A stretch of DNA of 64,000 nt from Herbinix sp. (GCA_029240245.1 JARBTJ010000003.1:1-64000); one strand, 5' to 3'. Counted from the stretch's first letter, positions 44,369 through 54,011 are shown. A program made the numbers and translations. The notes: generated by a model not told the origin, from the letters alone.

Positions 44369-44887
44369 ATGATTACTAATATTTCTTTAACAACAAAAGA
44401 AAGGTATCTCTTAGAAGATGCTCGCAGCCACGAAGAACAATGTGTTTTAAAATATTCCAATTACGAAAAATTAGCTACGGATACCGAATTAAAAGCAGTT
44501 TTCCGTACAAACGGCCAAAAGGAGCAGGAACATCTTGAAACCATTAACCAACTATTAACAGGCAAGGTTCCTTCCATGAGTAACTCACAGAGTGGAGGTA
44601 CCCAACAGCAGCAACAACAGAAGCAATCGCAGCAAAGCCCTCAGGCTCAGCGGAATACATCCCAGCAAGTTGGTGGAGCAACCGGTTTTAACGCATCGGA
44701 TAAGGACTTGTGCACAGATATGCTCAATACAGAAAAATATGTTTCTCATACCTACGATACAGCAATTTTTGAATTCAAGGATGCTCCGGTAAGGGATGTT
44801 TTAAATCACATTCAAAAAGAAGAACAAAAACACGGCGAAGCAATCTTTATGTATATGACAAGTAAAGGTATGTATCAGCCAAAATAG
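44369..44887 (+). CDS. CotF-like spore coat protein
   Basis: Two ferritin-like helical halves flank a Gln/Ser-rich linker (GGTQQQQQQKQSQQSPQ). The N-terminal block LTTKERYLLEDARSHEEQCVLKY and the C-terminal DKDLCTDMLNTEKYVSHTYD, HIQKEEQKHGEAIFMYM are typical of clostridial spore coat CotF-family proteins (172 aa). These are made in the mother cell and deposited on the spore. TTTGGAGGTG fixes ATG at 44369. Confidence 0.88.
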   Translation: MITNISLTTKERYLLEDARSHEEQCVLKYSNYEKLATDTELKAVFRTNGQKEQEHLETINQLLTGKVPSMSNSQSGGTQQQQQQKQSQQSPQAQRNTSQQVGGATGFNASDKDLCTDMLNTEKYVSHTYDTAIFEFKDAPVRDVLNHIQKEEQKHGEAIFMYMTSKGMYQPK

Positions 44888-44911
44888 GGGTTAGATTACC
44901 CGATCACTTAC

Positions 44912-44966
44912 AATGAGAGAGGAGCTGTTCCGTTCCATTATTATGTGAACCAGCTCCTCTCTCATT
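44912..44966 (+). terminator. Terminator of the coat protein gene
   Basis: AATGAGAGAGGAGCTG and CAGCTCCTCTCTCATT form a 16-bp perfect stem around a 23-base loop. Confidence 0.8.
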
Positions 44967-44985
44967 CTATTAATTTTAGTCAATT

Positions 44986-45070
44986 ACGAAACAATTTATT
45001 TTTGCTATTGCACACACAGCACATACGATTCCTTCGCTAAAGCGCTTTCTACTGGCTTAACTACCGCTTT
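44986..45070 (+). repeat. Dispersed palindromic repeat, truncated copy 3
   Basis: CGAAACAAT...TTTGCTATTGCACACACA, CGCTAAAGCG and CTGGCTTAACTACCGCTTTT follow the order of copy 1. It runs up to the stop codon of the minus-strand permease gene, where the second terminal arm is missing. It is more diverged than copies 1 and 2. Confidence 0.75.
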
Positions 45071-46440
45071 TATAATAGAAACAATGCCACAGCAAAGGTT
45101 GCCGCAAAGCCGATTACGACCGGTAGAAAATTCTTTTTGGCTAACTCCATGGGATTTACATTACAGATAGCCGCCACCGGAATTAACCCCCATGGGATAA
45201 TGGTTCCTCCACCAACCCAGATCGTAGTTATCTGACCCAACGCTGCAAGTACCTCCTTGTTCACCTCGATAGCCATGGAAAAGGTCTGTGCAAGTGAACC
45301 AACCAATGGCAGCCCTGAAAAGCCGGAGCCGTCTAAACCGGTAATAATTCCAACGATCATCTGTATCAAAGCCACCGGAAGCTTAGACAGTGTTATGTGG
45401 TTTGCAAGATAGGTACCCAAATCCGATAATAAGCCATTCGCATCCGGTCCCAGTATTTTCTGAGCCATTTCCTCACTTCCAAGAAAGAAAAAAGCACCTA
45501 TTATAATAACCGGAGCGAATATTTTTATCCCAAAAATAAAGCCTTCTTTTATGTATTCGGTGATCTTCTCTAAGCAGTCCGTACCCTTATGTTGTACCAT
45601 AGCCACAAAGCACATAATTAATACTGCTGTTCCGCCGACGAGTGCTGTTGCCTCCCCGCCTTTTAATTGGTATTGATACATAATGAAAATATCAAGCAGA
45701 AAGGCCAGTGGTGTTAACACTGCTACTAGGGTTACACCGAATCCTTTCTTCTGTATCTGTACCGTTCGTTGTTCTTCCACCTTTTGTACCGATAAGTGCA
45801 GTTTTCTCTCCCTTCTCATAAAAAAGAAGCTTGCTGATACCGTAACAACACTCATGGTCAGCCATAAGGGAAATACTGCTTTGCTCATCGCAAGGGAATC
45901 ATTCATTCCTGCCGCTTTCGCTGTAATCACCGGAGCCCCCTGGATGAAAAAATCACTTGATAGAGCTATTCCGTGTCCGAAAATATTCATTGCCACTCCT
46001 GCCCAGACAGGAGATAATCCTGCTTTTATCGCAGCCGGGAGCATTATGGCACCCACTAAAGCAACCGCCGGTGACGGCCAGATGAACCAGGAGAAGAATA
46101 GCATGATTGCTCCCAAGGAAAAAAATGCTATTGTGGGATTTATCATCAACTTTTTCATCGGCAGCATCATCAACTCATCCGCACCTAAATCACGTAGAGC
46201 TTTTGACATCGCAAGAACCACGGAAATAACAAGTATAATTCCCCAAAATTCATTGCCTGATATAATCAATGCCTGATAGACTGTCTGAACTCCTTTTATA
46301 AAACTTCCGGAGTAGATTGCTCCGATAACAAAAATTCCGAGTATACAGGGCAATACCGTTTCCTTACGGAATGCCATTGTAATTATGACCAACAGTACAA
46401 AAATAAAGTAGACCAGATGCAACAACGTCAGTTCAGCCAA
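45070..46440 (-). CDS. Ion-transporter superfamily permease
   Basis: The 456-aa protein has about twelve hydrophobic helices with two repeated re-entrant motifs (FFSWFIWPSPAVALVGAIMLP and GLDGSGFSGLPLVGSLAQ). This suggests the ArsB/NhaD or dicarboxylate-type IT superfamily; the substrate is unknown. The start is TTG at 46440 behind GGGAGG. It follows the flavoprotein gene by 58 bp on the same strand, so a transported compound may be the flavoenzyme's substrate or product. A repeat copy abuts its 3' end. Confidence 0.82.
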   Translation of the reverse strand: MAELTLLHLVYFIFVLLVIITMAFRKETVLPCILGIFVIGAIYSGSFIKGVQTVYQALIISGNEFWGIILVISVVLAMSKALRDLGADELMMLPMKKLMINPTIAFFSLGAIMLFFSWFIWPSPAVALVGAIMLPAAIKAGLSPVWAGVAMNIFGHGIALSSDFFIQGAPVITAKAAGMNDSLAMSKAVFPLWLTMSVVTVSASFFFMRRERKLHLSVQKVEEQRTVQIQKKGFGVTLVAVLTPLAFLLDIFIMYQYQLKGGEATALVGGTAVLIMCFVAMVQHKGTDCLEKITEYIKEGFIFGIKIFAPVIIIGAFFFLGSEEMAQKILGPDANGLLSDLGTYLANHITLSKLPVALIQMIVGIITGLDGSGFSGLPLVGSLAQTFSMAIEVNKEVLAALGQITTIWVGGGTIIPWGLIPVAAICNVNPMELAKKNFLPVVIGFAATFAVALFLL

Positions 46441-46498
46441 AATGATGTCCTCCCATTGAATATCCGCTCATGACGGATTATATTAGTAACCGTATCTG

Positions 46499-47776
46499 TT
46501 ATGCCAACTTTGTTTGAAAAATGTCCTTTACACCCAATTTAGCAGCCTTCTCTGTGATAAAAGGAACATCCACCGTATATAAATTCTTTTCTATCATACG
46601 TTCAAAATATACCGAACCTGAGAAGGTGTATTTTTTACCCATTCCCTCCTCCGTCAGCATTGCTTCCTTTACATAGGCAATGGCATCACCAACAGCCAAA
46701 TCTCTGGAAAGCTCTAAAAGCTCCATACCCAGGGCATATCTGACACTGTTATGCCCGGCTAAGGTTCCGGTAACGATTGCTTCCGTGTGACCCACCAAAA
46801 GCCCCACCTTTTCTCCGGCACAGAACAGGTTATTAACCCCTTCTACCTTTAAGCAGTTATCTCTTGGTGCAATGTTAAAGAACCGCATAGAATTGCCTTT
46901 TCCACCGGCATATGGATCCTCATAGCGAGCATTTTCAAAGCCGGGTATTTTTCTTAGTCTATTCAGGTCATAGAATGGGGTCATCAGCTTGGCATGACCG
47001 GTATCTAATAATATTACGTTATCCGTAAATGCACTTAAGGCATATTGTTGGCAGGCCTTAACACTCAGATGATCTTCCTTTAACTCCTCCGGCACCGGAA
47101 TAATCGCCACCCCTTTGGTGTTTAACTCCTCTTGAATCGCCGGTGATAAGGATTCCTTATACAACTTACAGGAGCCGCTCATAGCACCGAAGCTGCCATT
47201 GGCTTTTTTACCAGTCAATTCCTCCACACCGGTCAAACCGGTTACACTGACTCTTCCGCCATAGCTTAAGCAGCGTAATATACACATTGCGCAGCCATTG
47301 CCGTACTTACCGCAGTTATTCATTGGGCCAGCGGTACCTGTGGTATCAATAAAGACATCCCCTTTAAATTCCCTTCCCTGCTGATCCTTTACTGCGGTTA
47401 ACATTTTATCCTTCATCACCACTTCTGTGATTCTGGCTTCCATGACAATCTGTACTCCCAGGTTAATTAACAGCTTTAATACCTCTCCCGGAGTTTGCGC
47501 GATATCGTAAAGCGAGGCATGCTTATGTCCTGGAAACTCGATATTCTTATGCCTGGCTGTATTATCACATATGATAAACAGATCTCCGCCGCCCATTGCA
47601 ATCATTTCCTCTGTAGCGGTATACCTTCCGTTATTTCTCATGATTCCGCCGACGAGTCCGGTTCCTAAAAGCATATCGGTTCTTTCAAGTAAAGTAACCT
47701 TAGCTCCGGCTTTTGCTGCACTTACTGCTGCTGCACAACCGGCCCATCCGCCGCCGATGATTATAATTTCTTTCAT
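46499..47776 (-). CDS. FAD-dependent oxidoreductase
   Basis: The dinucleotide-binding start KEIIIIGGGWAGCAAAVSAA, with acidic end LLER, and the C-terminal NLFCAGEKVGLLVGHTEAIVTG mark a GidA/fumarate-reductase-like FAD_oxidored protein (425 aa). A central cysteine group, CGKYGNGCAMCILRC, might bind a cluster or be redox active. AAGGAGG decides ATG at 47776. It is first in a two-gene unit with the permease. The substrate is unknown. Confidence 0.87.
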   Translation of the reverse strand: MKEIIIIGGGWAGCAAAVSAAKAGAKVTLLERTDMLLGTGLVGGIMRNNGRYTATEEMIAMGGGDLFIICDNTARHKNIEFPGHKHASLYDIAQTPGEVLKLLINLGVQIVMEARITEVVMKDKMLTAVKDQQGREFKGDVFIDTTGTAGPMNNCGKYGNGCAMCILRCLSYGGRVSVTGLTGVEELTGKKANGSFGAMSGSCKLYKESLSPAIQEELNTKGVAIIPVPEELKEDHLSVKACQQYALSAFTDNVILLDTGHAKLMTPFYDLNRLRKIPGFENARYEDPYAGGKGNSMRFFNIAPRDNCLKVEGVNNLFCAGEKVGLLVGHTEAIVTGTLAGHNSVRYALGMELLELSRDLAVGDAIAYVKEAMLTEEGMGKKYTFSGSVYFERMIEKNLYTVDVPFITEKAAKLGVKDIFQTKLA

Positions 47777-48208
47777 TATGTCTTCCTCCTTCGGTAACAA
47801 GTTTCAAACAAGAAAAAAGCAATTGACTATATGCCAATTGCCTGGATCACAAATTTGATTTATGAATTCAAACAAGATAGCACTCCACCATCGGAATTGG
47901 TGACAATTGCAAAGTTGTTCACTTTACAACCAGATAAGAATTGTCGAGAAGCAATTCAATCTTCGGTGCTATTCCCTTTCCCTAAGCTTTTACGACTTCT
48001 CTATAGTCTCCACTTAATTACTTATGTCAAGCACGCCTCTATCCACGTAAATTTATAGAATTATCATAACACAGGTTGTGATATAGTGTCAATTAAAAGA
48101 CTTTTGTGAACTATTGGCAAGGCATAATTAGACAATACTTTTTATAAAATATCATCAACCTATTCCTAGTAATCAAAGCTGGAAAGCGACGAAGTAGCAT
48201 GAATTATA
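47777..48208. other. Intergenic region with a short inverted repeat
   Basis: GCAATTG-9-CAATTGC (47819-47841) could be an operator for the flavoprotein-permease unit. On the plus strand 47831-47965 shows a helix-rich open frame (TPPSELVTIAKLFTLQPDK) faintly like an XRE-type regulator, without a ribosome-binding site. I see no supported gene. Confidence 0.4.
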
Positions 48209-48237
48209 TTGTAACTATCTTCGATCAGTGGTATAAT
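48209..48237 (+). promoter_or_regulatory. Promoter of the Nudix-like membrane protein gene
   Basis: TTGTAA (48209-48214), 17 bp, TATAAT (48232-48237). Confidence 0.6.
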
Positions 48238-48363
48238 TTGTATATAACGGTATAAAATTTACAAGCTTTTTACTATGATTGCTATCGATTATTTACCCTT
48301 GTATTGACACAAATATTCGGAGGTAATGATTCTAATACAATACAAAGAAAGGCATCAACTATT

Positions 48364-50619
48364 ATGTTTCTTAGCAAAGATAACAGTAAACTGAAGACTT
48401 TAATCGGATTTATTATGACTACCATATCCGGTCCGGCCGGATTAATTATTGGAGGAATTGGTGATGACTTATTATTCAAATTATTCGGCAGCTCTGTTCA
48501 GGTTATTACCAATATATTAACCAATTATACATATGACTCAATGAAAAAAATAAGTAAAGAAAATAATTCAACGAATCAAGATATTGAGAAATCTATTTTA
48601 ATGTCACTGGCTAAAAGTGTTGTGAATTCGCAGAATCATCCCAGTATTATTTATTATAAGGATAAATTGATTAAACGCACTAGAAATGATGATGATGATT
48701 TACTGAAATTTAAATATTTCTTTCAATATTGGAAGGAGTTTACTTATCCAAATAATATTTCCACAGAATTATTAAGCTCCTTTTTTTCATCTATTAATAT
48801 AAATTCCTTTGATATCAATACAGTTAACCATCAGGTTCTTGAGAACAATTTATGTACTATCATTTTCGTTAATTTAAATAATTCCCAAATCTACAATGAA
48901 TTAAAAACATTATTGCATGGCATTATATCTCCTTTGTTTAAGCAAGAATTTCTGCAAACAATTGAATCAGACAACCTACATAAAAACACTCTTCAAACGA
49001 TAGAACATGACCTGCTTATACAATTGGATGAATATCTTCATCAAATGGAACAAACGATGAAGGATCAAAACAGTGATATGAAGAAGCTGATACAAGAAGG
49101 TCAGGACATTGTTAATACAAAACTGGATGAGTTTGAAGCATTTTCAAAGGAAACGAACGAAAGGCTTTCCGTTTTAGAAAATAAGATTGACTCCCTACAT
49201 GAAAAATTAAATAAAACCCTGGAAGAGAAAAGCAGTCTATCCACAGCTAACCTTGGCACCATAAATCAGGAATGTTCACCGACCCAATGCAGTGATGAGG
49301 TAATTGACGAAATTGATGAGAATAAAGTTTTACCAATAAAACTGATTCATTCTCATAATAGGAAATTAAAAGGTGAGGTCTTTGCCATTGAGCTGTTAAA
49401 AAAGCCGATTCGGATTTCCTATGATAAATATAAGGGTCGGTACAACGTATTCATTGACCGCAGGGATGTTGAAAATGCCATTATCAGTACCACAGCAAAA
49501 ACAGAAATATGCAGAACTTATGTAGAAAACAACAGGGACCGTCTAATTCAATTAGATCAGGAGATACATCAATTTTTATTAGGAAATACAAAGCAGGAGG
49601 AATTTATTATCGATTTGCCTGAGCTGGGCATCCCGCTTAGATGGGCTTCCGGTGGTGTATTATCCGTTATCAACCTGTGGTGCAATGACAAACGGGAACA
49701 ATGGACTCCGTTTTTTTTCAGAGATATCAACCCCTGGGGTTTTAATATTGCTCTTGGAGCCTCCGAACGCCAATTTGACAACAGGAAGAATTGTATCAAA
49801 CCAATCGAATATGAATTAAATTATCCGCCCTCCTTTATTTACCGCGAATTCATGGAGGAAATGCTCATACTGGAAAGTCCGCCAAAGAGAAACTCACCCG
49901 GAAGATTTAAGCGTTTTTATTTTGATGAAAACCGGGCGGTAGAGCAGCAACGGGAAGCAAACTTTTTTGCCCAGGAGCATATAAAAATACGTAATGAGCA
50001 GGATCGCTTGTTTATTAAGGCAGCAGAGCTTGCGGATGGTGGCTTTGGTAGTGATGTTATACAGATCCTTGATGTGTTTGATACAAAAATTGATTTGATT
50101 GTAATTGATAAAGATGGAAAAATTCATAAAACGAGTAACGTATTAGTTACCTTCAACCTATTAGAATTAGGCATTGAGATAATAAAGGTACTGGAATATA
50201 GCATTGATGATGGTAATTACATTTTAGATGGAGAAGTTTTATGTAGAAAAAATGATGATTATGAGCTTATCCGGATGCCATGTGCCTTAATATCACATCA
50301 GGCATTAAAACGCACCTTTTCAAAAAGCAATTATACTCCGAATTATACTTCTGAAGTCCAACCTTCGTTTATCGGAAATAACATAAAGAAAAATGAATTT
50401 AAAGCCTTTGACTGGGATATCGATCAAAGATATTCCAGAATGACATCAACCGGTAGTCTTATAAGTGAATTAGAGAAGGAACGTTACAGAAAATCCTATG
50501 AACGTTTCAGCGAAATATTTAAAGATAAAAGTTTTCAACGGGGCATTATACCCACCAACTTTGTACCGGCGGCTGCCAAGGCACTCAGCCTTTATTTTTC
50601 ACGGAAAGACAGCAAATAG
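48364..50619 (+). CDS. Unrecognised 751-aa protein: glycine-rich hydrophobic N-terminus, coiled coil, Nudix-like C-terminal region
   Basis: Residues ~10-40 (LIGFIMTTISGPAGLIIGGIG) form one hydrophobic Gly-rich segment. A helical region follows, with a coiled coil at about 235-300 (QNSDMKKLIQEGQDIVNTKL, NERLSVLENKIDSLHEKLNK). From ~330 to ~620 a globular part includes PLRWASGGVLSVINLWCNDK, FRDINPWGFNIALGASE and YREFMEEMLIL; the REFMEEM string resembles the R-E-x-x-E-E core of a Nudix box, though the upstream G-x5-E spacing is not kept. Start at 48364 has AGAAAGG; a TTG at 48304 has none. It is monocistronic. A membrane-tethered nucleotide-acting defence or stress protein is possible but unproven. 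Confidence 0.8.
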   Translation: MFLSKDNSKLKTLIGFIMTTISGPAGLIIGGIGDDLLFKLFGSSVQVITNILTNYTYDSMKKISKENNSTNQDIEKSILMSLAKSVVNSQNHPSIIYYKDKLIKRTRNDDDDLLKFKYFFQYWKEFTYPNNISTELLSSFFSSININSFDINTVNHQVLENNLCTIIFVNLNNSQIYNELKTLLHGIISPLFKQEFLQTIESDNLHKNTLQTIEHDLLIQLDEYLHQMEQTMKDQNSDMKKLIQEGQDIVNTKLDEFEAFSKETNERLSVLENKIDSLHEKLNKTLEEKSSLSTANLGTINQECSPTQCSDEVIDEIDENKVLPIKLIHSHNRKLKGEVFAIELLKKPIRISYDKYKGRYNVFIDRRDVENAIISTTAKTEICRTYVENNRDRLIQLDQEIHQFLLGNTKQEEFIIDLPELGIPLRWASGGVLSVINLWCNDKREQWTPFFFRDINPWGFNIALGASERQFDNRKNCIKPIEYELNYPPSFIYREFMEEMLILESPPKRNSPGRFKRFYFDENRAVEQQREANFFAQEHIKIRNEQDRLFIKAAELADGGFGSDVIQILDVFDTKIDLIVIDKDGKIHKTSNVLVTFNLLELGIEIIKVLEYSIDDGNYILDGEVLCRKNDDYELIRMPCALISHQALKRTFSKSNYTPNYTSEVQPSFIGNNIKKNEFKAFDWDIDQRYSRMTSTGSLISELEKERYRKSYERFSEIFKDKSFQRGIIPTNFVPAAAKALSLYFSRKDSK

Positions 50620-50635
50620 AGTCCCGTTCATTGGT

Positions 50636-50667
50636 CGGGTGGGATATATAAATCCCACCCGCACTTT
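50636..50667 (+). terminator. Terminator of the Nudix-like protein gene
   Basis: CGGGTGGGAT-6-ATCCCACCCG followed by CACTTTTT. Confidence 0.9.
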
Positions 50668-50692
50668 TTAAATTAATTGAATTTACCTATTT

Positions 50693-51640
50693 TTAATAAT
50701 GGCTGGCATTCGTTAACAATAGAACCACAACTGTAATCAACATTCCGATGAAAAATGCCGATGAAAGTAAGGTTAATCTTTTATAAGATAGAATATGTTG
50801 AATCCTCACCTTTATTTTACTGCTGCCAAAAGCAGCAATGAATATAGTAGCTTCCTTAGTGCTATAGGAAAGAAGGGTATGGGCGTACTTTTTCCTTTCT
50901 TCCCGGCTCATATCACGGATGGCACTTTGGTCACAAGCAAGTTCACAATCCTCAAGAAAACCTCTCAAAAATACCCAAACCAGGGGATTAAACCAATGTA
51001 AGCAGGCTGCTGTTATCCCAAGCATCCTCCATAGATTATCCCGCCGTCTGATATGCACTCTCTCATGAGCCAGAATATACTTTAAATCCTCCTGCTCCAT
51101 ACCAACAGGCAATACAATCCTGGGTTTTAAAATTCCATATACCATCGGTGTGGTTACCATGGTTCCTTCATATAGATTACCGACAATATGGTTCGCTTTT
51201 TTTACCTCCGAAGTTGCAAGAAGATACATAATCAGGACCGTTAATAGAGCAGCTGCCGCTACAATGATCCAGAGGATGGAGGCTACCCAAAATAAAGTAT
51301 CCGAAATGTCTGACCGTAATACAAGGGGTTGATAGTTCTTTGCTGTCTGGAGAACATTCGTCATAGAAAGCTCCGGCATACGGATAAAGCTGCGTGCTCC
51401 ACTATCAAGGTGAATCGTTTTTACTAATGTATTAGAAATCAATTTGGAGAGTAAAGTTAAAAGGCTATATTCACTCGAAATTCCTACCGGACAGATCAAG
51501 CGAAAAAAAACGATACTCCATAAGCTATAGTTCATAAATTTAGGCATAACTGTTATCAGTCTTATCAGATAAATAAATATACCAAACAAAGCTGCAATTA
51601 TGCTCATATTCAATATCCAGTAGAATACCTCCTTCAGCAT
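50693..51640 (-). CDS. BlaR1/MecR1-type M56 metallopeptidase without sensor domain
   Basis: Four hydrophobic helices and the zinc motif HERVH (~192-196), followed by ACDQSAI, identify the M56 antirepressor family. At 315 aa it ends after the peptidase and last helix; the ~250-residue penicillin-binding sensor of BlaR1 is missing. The signal it senses must therefore be different. GGGAGG fixes ATG at 51640. It lies 27 bp after the BlaI-type gene. It is expected to cause cleavage of that repressor. Confidence 0.92.
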   Translation of the reverse strand: MLKEVFYWILNMSIIAALFGIFIYLIRLITVMPKFMNYSLWSIVFFRLICPVGISSEYSLLTLLSKLISNTLVKTIHLDSGARSFIRMPELSMTNVLQTAKNYQPLVLRSDISDTLFWVASILWIIVAAAALLTVLIMYLLATSEVKKANHIVGNLYEGTMVTTPMVYGILKPRIVLPVGMEQEDLKYILAHERVHIRRRDNLWRMLGITAACLHWFNPLVWVFLRGFLEDCELACDQSAIRDMSREERKKYAHTLLSYSTKEATIFIAAFGSSKIKVRIQHILSYKRLTLLSSAFFIGMLITVVVLLLTNASHY

Positions 51641-51667
51641 TTTACCTCCCTCATACAAGCGATCCGT

Positions 51668-52042
51668 TTATTTATGTCTTTCATCACTACGATCGATTAA
51701 AGCTCTCAATTCTTCTAATTCTTCCTTAGACAATTTTTCGTTTTGTAAAAAGGCAGCAAAAAATTTCTTTTTGGACCCCTCATAAAGCCGGTTGATTAAT
51801 TGATTCGTCTCGGCACATTGTAATTCATTCCTTTTTATTAATGAGGTGCATACAAAGTTTGGTTCCTGTCTCATAATGACCTGTTTATCAATCAACTTCT
51901 TTATGATGGTATAAGTTGTGTTTTTATTCCAGCCGATGGATTCATTTAAAATCGCACTGATTTCCTTGGCTGTAACAGGTTCCTTCTCCCACACGATTTC
52001 CATCACCTTAAGCTCACTGTCAAATAATTTAAAAGCTTCCAT
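51668..52042 (-). CDS. BlaI/MecI/CopY-family repressor
   Basis: The 124-aa winged-helix protein has LFDSELKVMEIVWEKEPVTAKE, NKNTTYTIIKKLIDKQVIMRQ, and a C-terminal dimerisation and cleavage region. It pairs with the M56 peptidase gene downstream. No beta-lactamase gene is in the window. The divergent lipoprotein gene at 52406 and the operon itself are the nearest possible targets. Confidence 0.94.
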   Translation of the reverse strand: MEAFKLFDSELKVMEIVWEKEPVTAKEISAILNESIGWNKNTTYTIIKKLIDKQVIMRQEPNFVCTSLIKRNELQCAETNQLINRLYEGSKKKFFAAFLQNEKLSKEELEELRALIDRSDERHK

Positions 52043-52203
52043 TTCACTCCATTATCCTTTCTCATCACCCACCGATGTCCATCAATTCATGCAATTGAAT
52101 TCTATAGAGGATTTCCAATTCGTACCGTTAATTTCCGTGCCATATTAAATATGTGTCAGACTATACCAATAGTACACAATTATCATAACGCCTACAAAAA
52201 ATA

Positions 52204-52216
52204 TTGTCAATGACAA
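52204..52216. promoter_or_regulatory. Candidate BlaI-type operator
   Basis: TTGTCA-A-TGACAA is a perfect dyad between the divergent repressor and lipoprotein genes. It does not match the classic TACA/TGTA operator, so the link to this repressor is positional only. Confidence 0.4.
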
Positions 52217-52405
52217 ATCACGATAAAGAGTGAATACAGAAGCCTCTACACACATGTGATTTGAATTAAATAGATTACTTTATCAGGAGGTATTGATTTT
52301 TTTGGTTAAATCTGTTAAGTTCAAGTCAAGCAATTTGTTTTTTAACTAAATTAAATCAATTATAAAGATTTAGAATCGGCAGCATGGCCGCAAAGGAGAA
52401 TACAC

Positions 52406-53938
52406 ATGAAAAACAAGTTAATAAAATCCTATCCATTTCTACTATTATGTATGATTTTACTGTCCTCCTGTGATAAAAACAAATCCATTAATAACGATAA
52501 GGCAGAGAACAATGACCTTTTGGAGACCACAAGAATTACGTTAGAAGGAGACTCCTTTCACATTGATGGAACTGGAGCAAGGGCCGACGGCAATAATATC
52601 GCGATCACTATGGGCGGCATTTATGAAATCAGCGGGACACTTGAGGATGGGCAAATTCTAATCAGTGTATTTGATGATGCTCCCGTTCATCTGATTCTAA
52701 ATAATGCCTCCATCAACTGCTCGGATAATGCTGCGATTTATGTCAGGAAAGCAGAAGAAGCAGTCATTACCCTTAAAGAAAATACGCTTAACTCCCTTTC
52801 GGATGGTACCGATTATGCCTACACTGATAATGATGAACCAAATGCTGTTATTTACAGCAACGCCGACCTTACCATTGACGGACCCGGGGCCCTTACAATA
52901 ACAGCTAACTATAATAACGGAATAACTGGTACGGATGATGTTATTATTATGGATGGAACGATTACGATTACCTCGCAGGATGACGGTATTTTAGGAAAAG
53001 ATTTAATTAAAATAGATAAAGCTCAGATTAGCCTAATAACGAAGGGAGATGCCATGAAGTCCACAAATGATAAGGATTCCTCCAAGGGAATGATTCTCAT
53101 TGACGGTGGTACAATCGATATCACTTCGGATAAGGACGGAATGGAAGCTGTTAATTCCATTATAATCATGGATGGTATTATTCATGTAGATTCCAAGGAT
53201 GATGCCATTAACAGCATGAAAAATATTGAAATCAGCAAGGGAGAGCTTACACTCATAGCAAAAAATGATGCAATCCATGCCGATATTACTATACAAGTAC
53301 GCGGTGGCAATATTCATATAGAAAAAAGCTATGAAGGAATGGAATGCAGAAATATGGTCATCTCAGGCGGTGACATAGATATAAATTCAAAGGATGACGG
53401 TATTAATGTTTTCGCAAACGGCAATGCGATCACCATCCTCGATGGCTATATAAGGATTAATTCCGAGGGTGATGGCATAGATTCCAATGGCTCCATCTTT
53501 ATTACAGGCGGAACTGTTTTAATCAATGGTCCGACTACCAAAGACTATGGTTCCCTCGATTATATTGGCAGCCTGGAGGTAAATGGTGGTATTCTGGTTG
53601 CAGTAGGCAGTAGTGGCCCGGGACAATTACCCTCAGATCAGTCCAAGCAAAATTCCATTAGCTTTAATTATGCAAATCAGCAGAATGCCGGAACCTTAAT
53701 TCATATAAAAAGCAGCAACGAGGAAGACCTTCTTACCTTTGAACCTGCCAAGGAGTTTCAGAATGTAATCATTAGCCTGCCGGAATTCATCCTGAATGAA
53801 ACTTATCAGCTTTTTACCGGTGGTTCCTCAGACGGCAGCCAGAAGGATGGTCTGTTCGACGGAGGCTCTTATACAAATGGTGTAAAAACTGCAGATATAA
53901 CCCTCAAATATTCCGTCAATGATATAAATGAAAATTAA
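52406..53938 (+). CDS. Lipoprotein with beta-helix carbohydrate-binding domain (DUF4353 type)
   Basis: A lipoprotein signal ends in LLSSC. The rest is a right-handed beta-helix of repeated turns with (S/T)xDDGI, (S/D)KDDAINSM and (D/G)GDGIDSNG acidic motifs that would bind calcium. This is the pattern of the DUF4353 family, of which Clostridium thermocellum Cthe_2159 is described as a polygalacturonate-binding protein. A surface role in pectin-type glycan binding would suit the uronate pathway at 24-27 kb, but that is inference. AAAGGAG precedes the ATG. Confidence 0.88.
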   Translation: MKNKLIKSYPFLLLCMILLSSCDKNKSINNDKAENNDLLETTRITLEGDSFHIDGTGARADGNNIAITMGGIYEISGTLEDGQILISVFDDAPVHLILNNASINCSDNAAIYVRKAEEAVITLKENTLNSLSDGTDYAYTDNDEPNAVIYSNADLTIDGPGALTITANYNNGITGTDDVIIMDGTITITSQDDGILGKDLIKIDKAQISLITKGDAMKSTNDKDSSKGMILIDGGTIDITSDKDGMEAVNSIIIMDGIIHVDSKDDAINSMKNIEISKGELTLIAKNDAIHADITIQVRGGNIHIEKSYEGMECRNMVISGGDIDINSKDDGINVFANGNAITILDGYIRINSEGDGIDSNGSIFITGGTVLINGPTTKDYGSLDYIGSLEVNGGILVAVGSSGPGQLPSDQSKQNSISFNYANQQNAGTLIHIKSSNEEDLLTFEPAKEFQNVIISLPEFILNETYQLFTGGSSDGSQKDGLFDGGSYTNGVKTADITLKYSVNDINEN

Positions 53939-54011
53939 TCGAATACGAATAGATTACCGAATATAAGCCATAATATATGCAAATCAGCATAAGAAAGCTT
54001 TAGGTGTAATC

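Noticed and set aside
47831-48058. Plus-strand frame with an XRE-like helical stretch
   Set aside because: No start signal, the likeness is faint, and the second half is not protein-like.
48328-48396. A short frame after GGAGG just upstream of the Nudix-like gene, resembling a leader peptide
   Set aside because: The ATG is only two bases from GGAGG and the frame overlaps the main coding start; no terminator follows.
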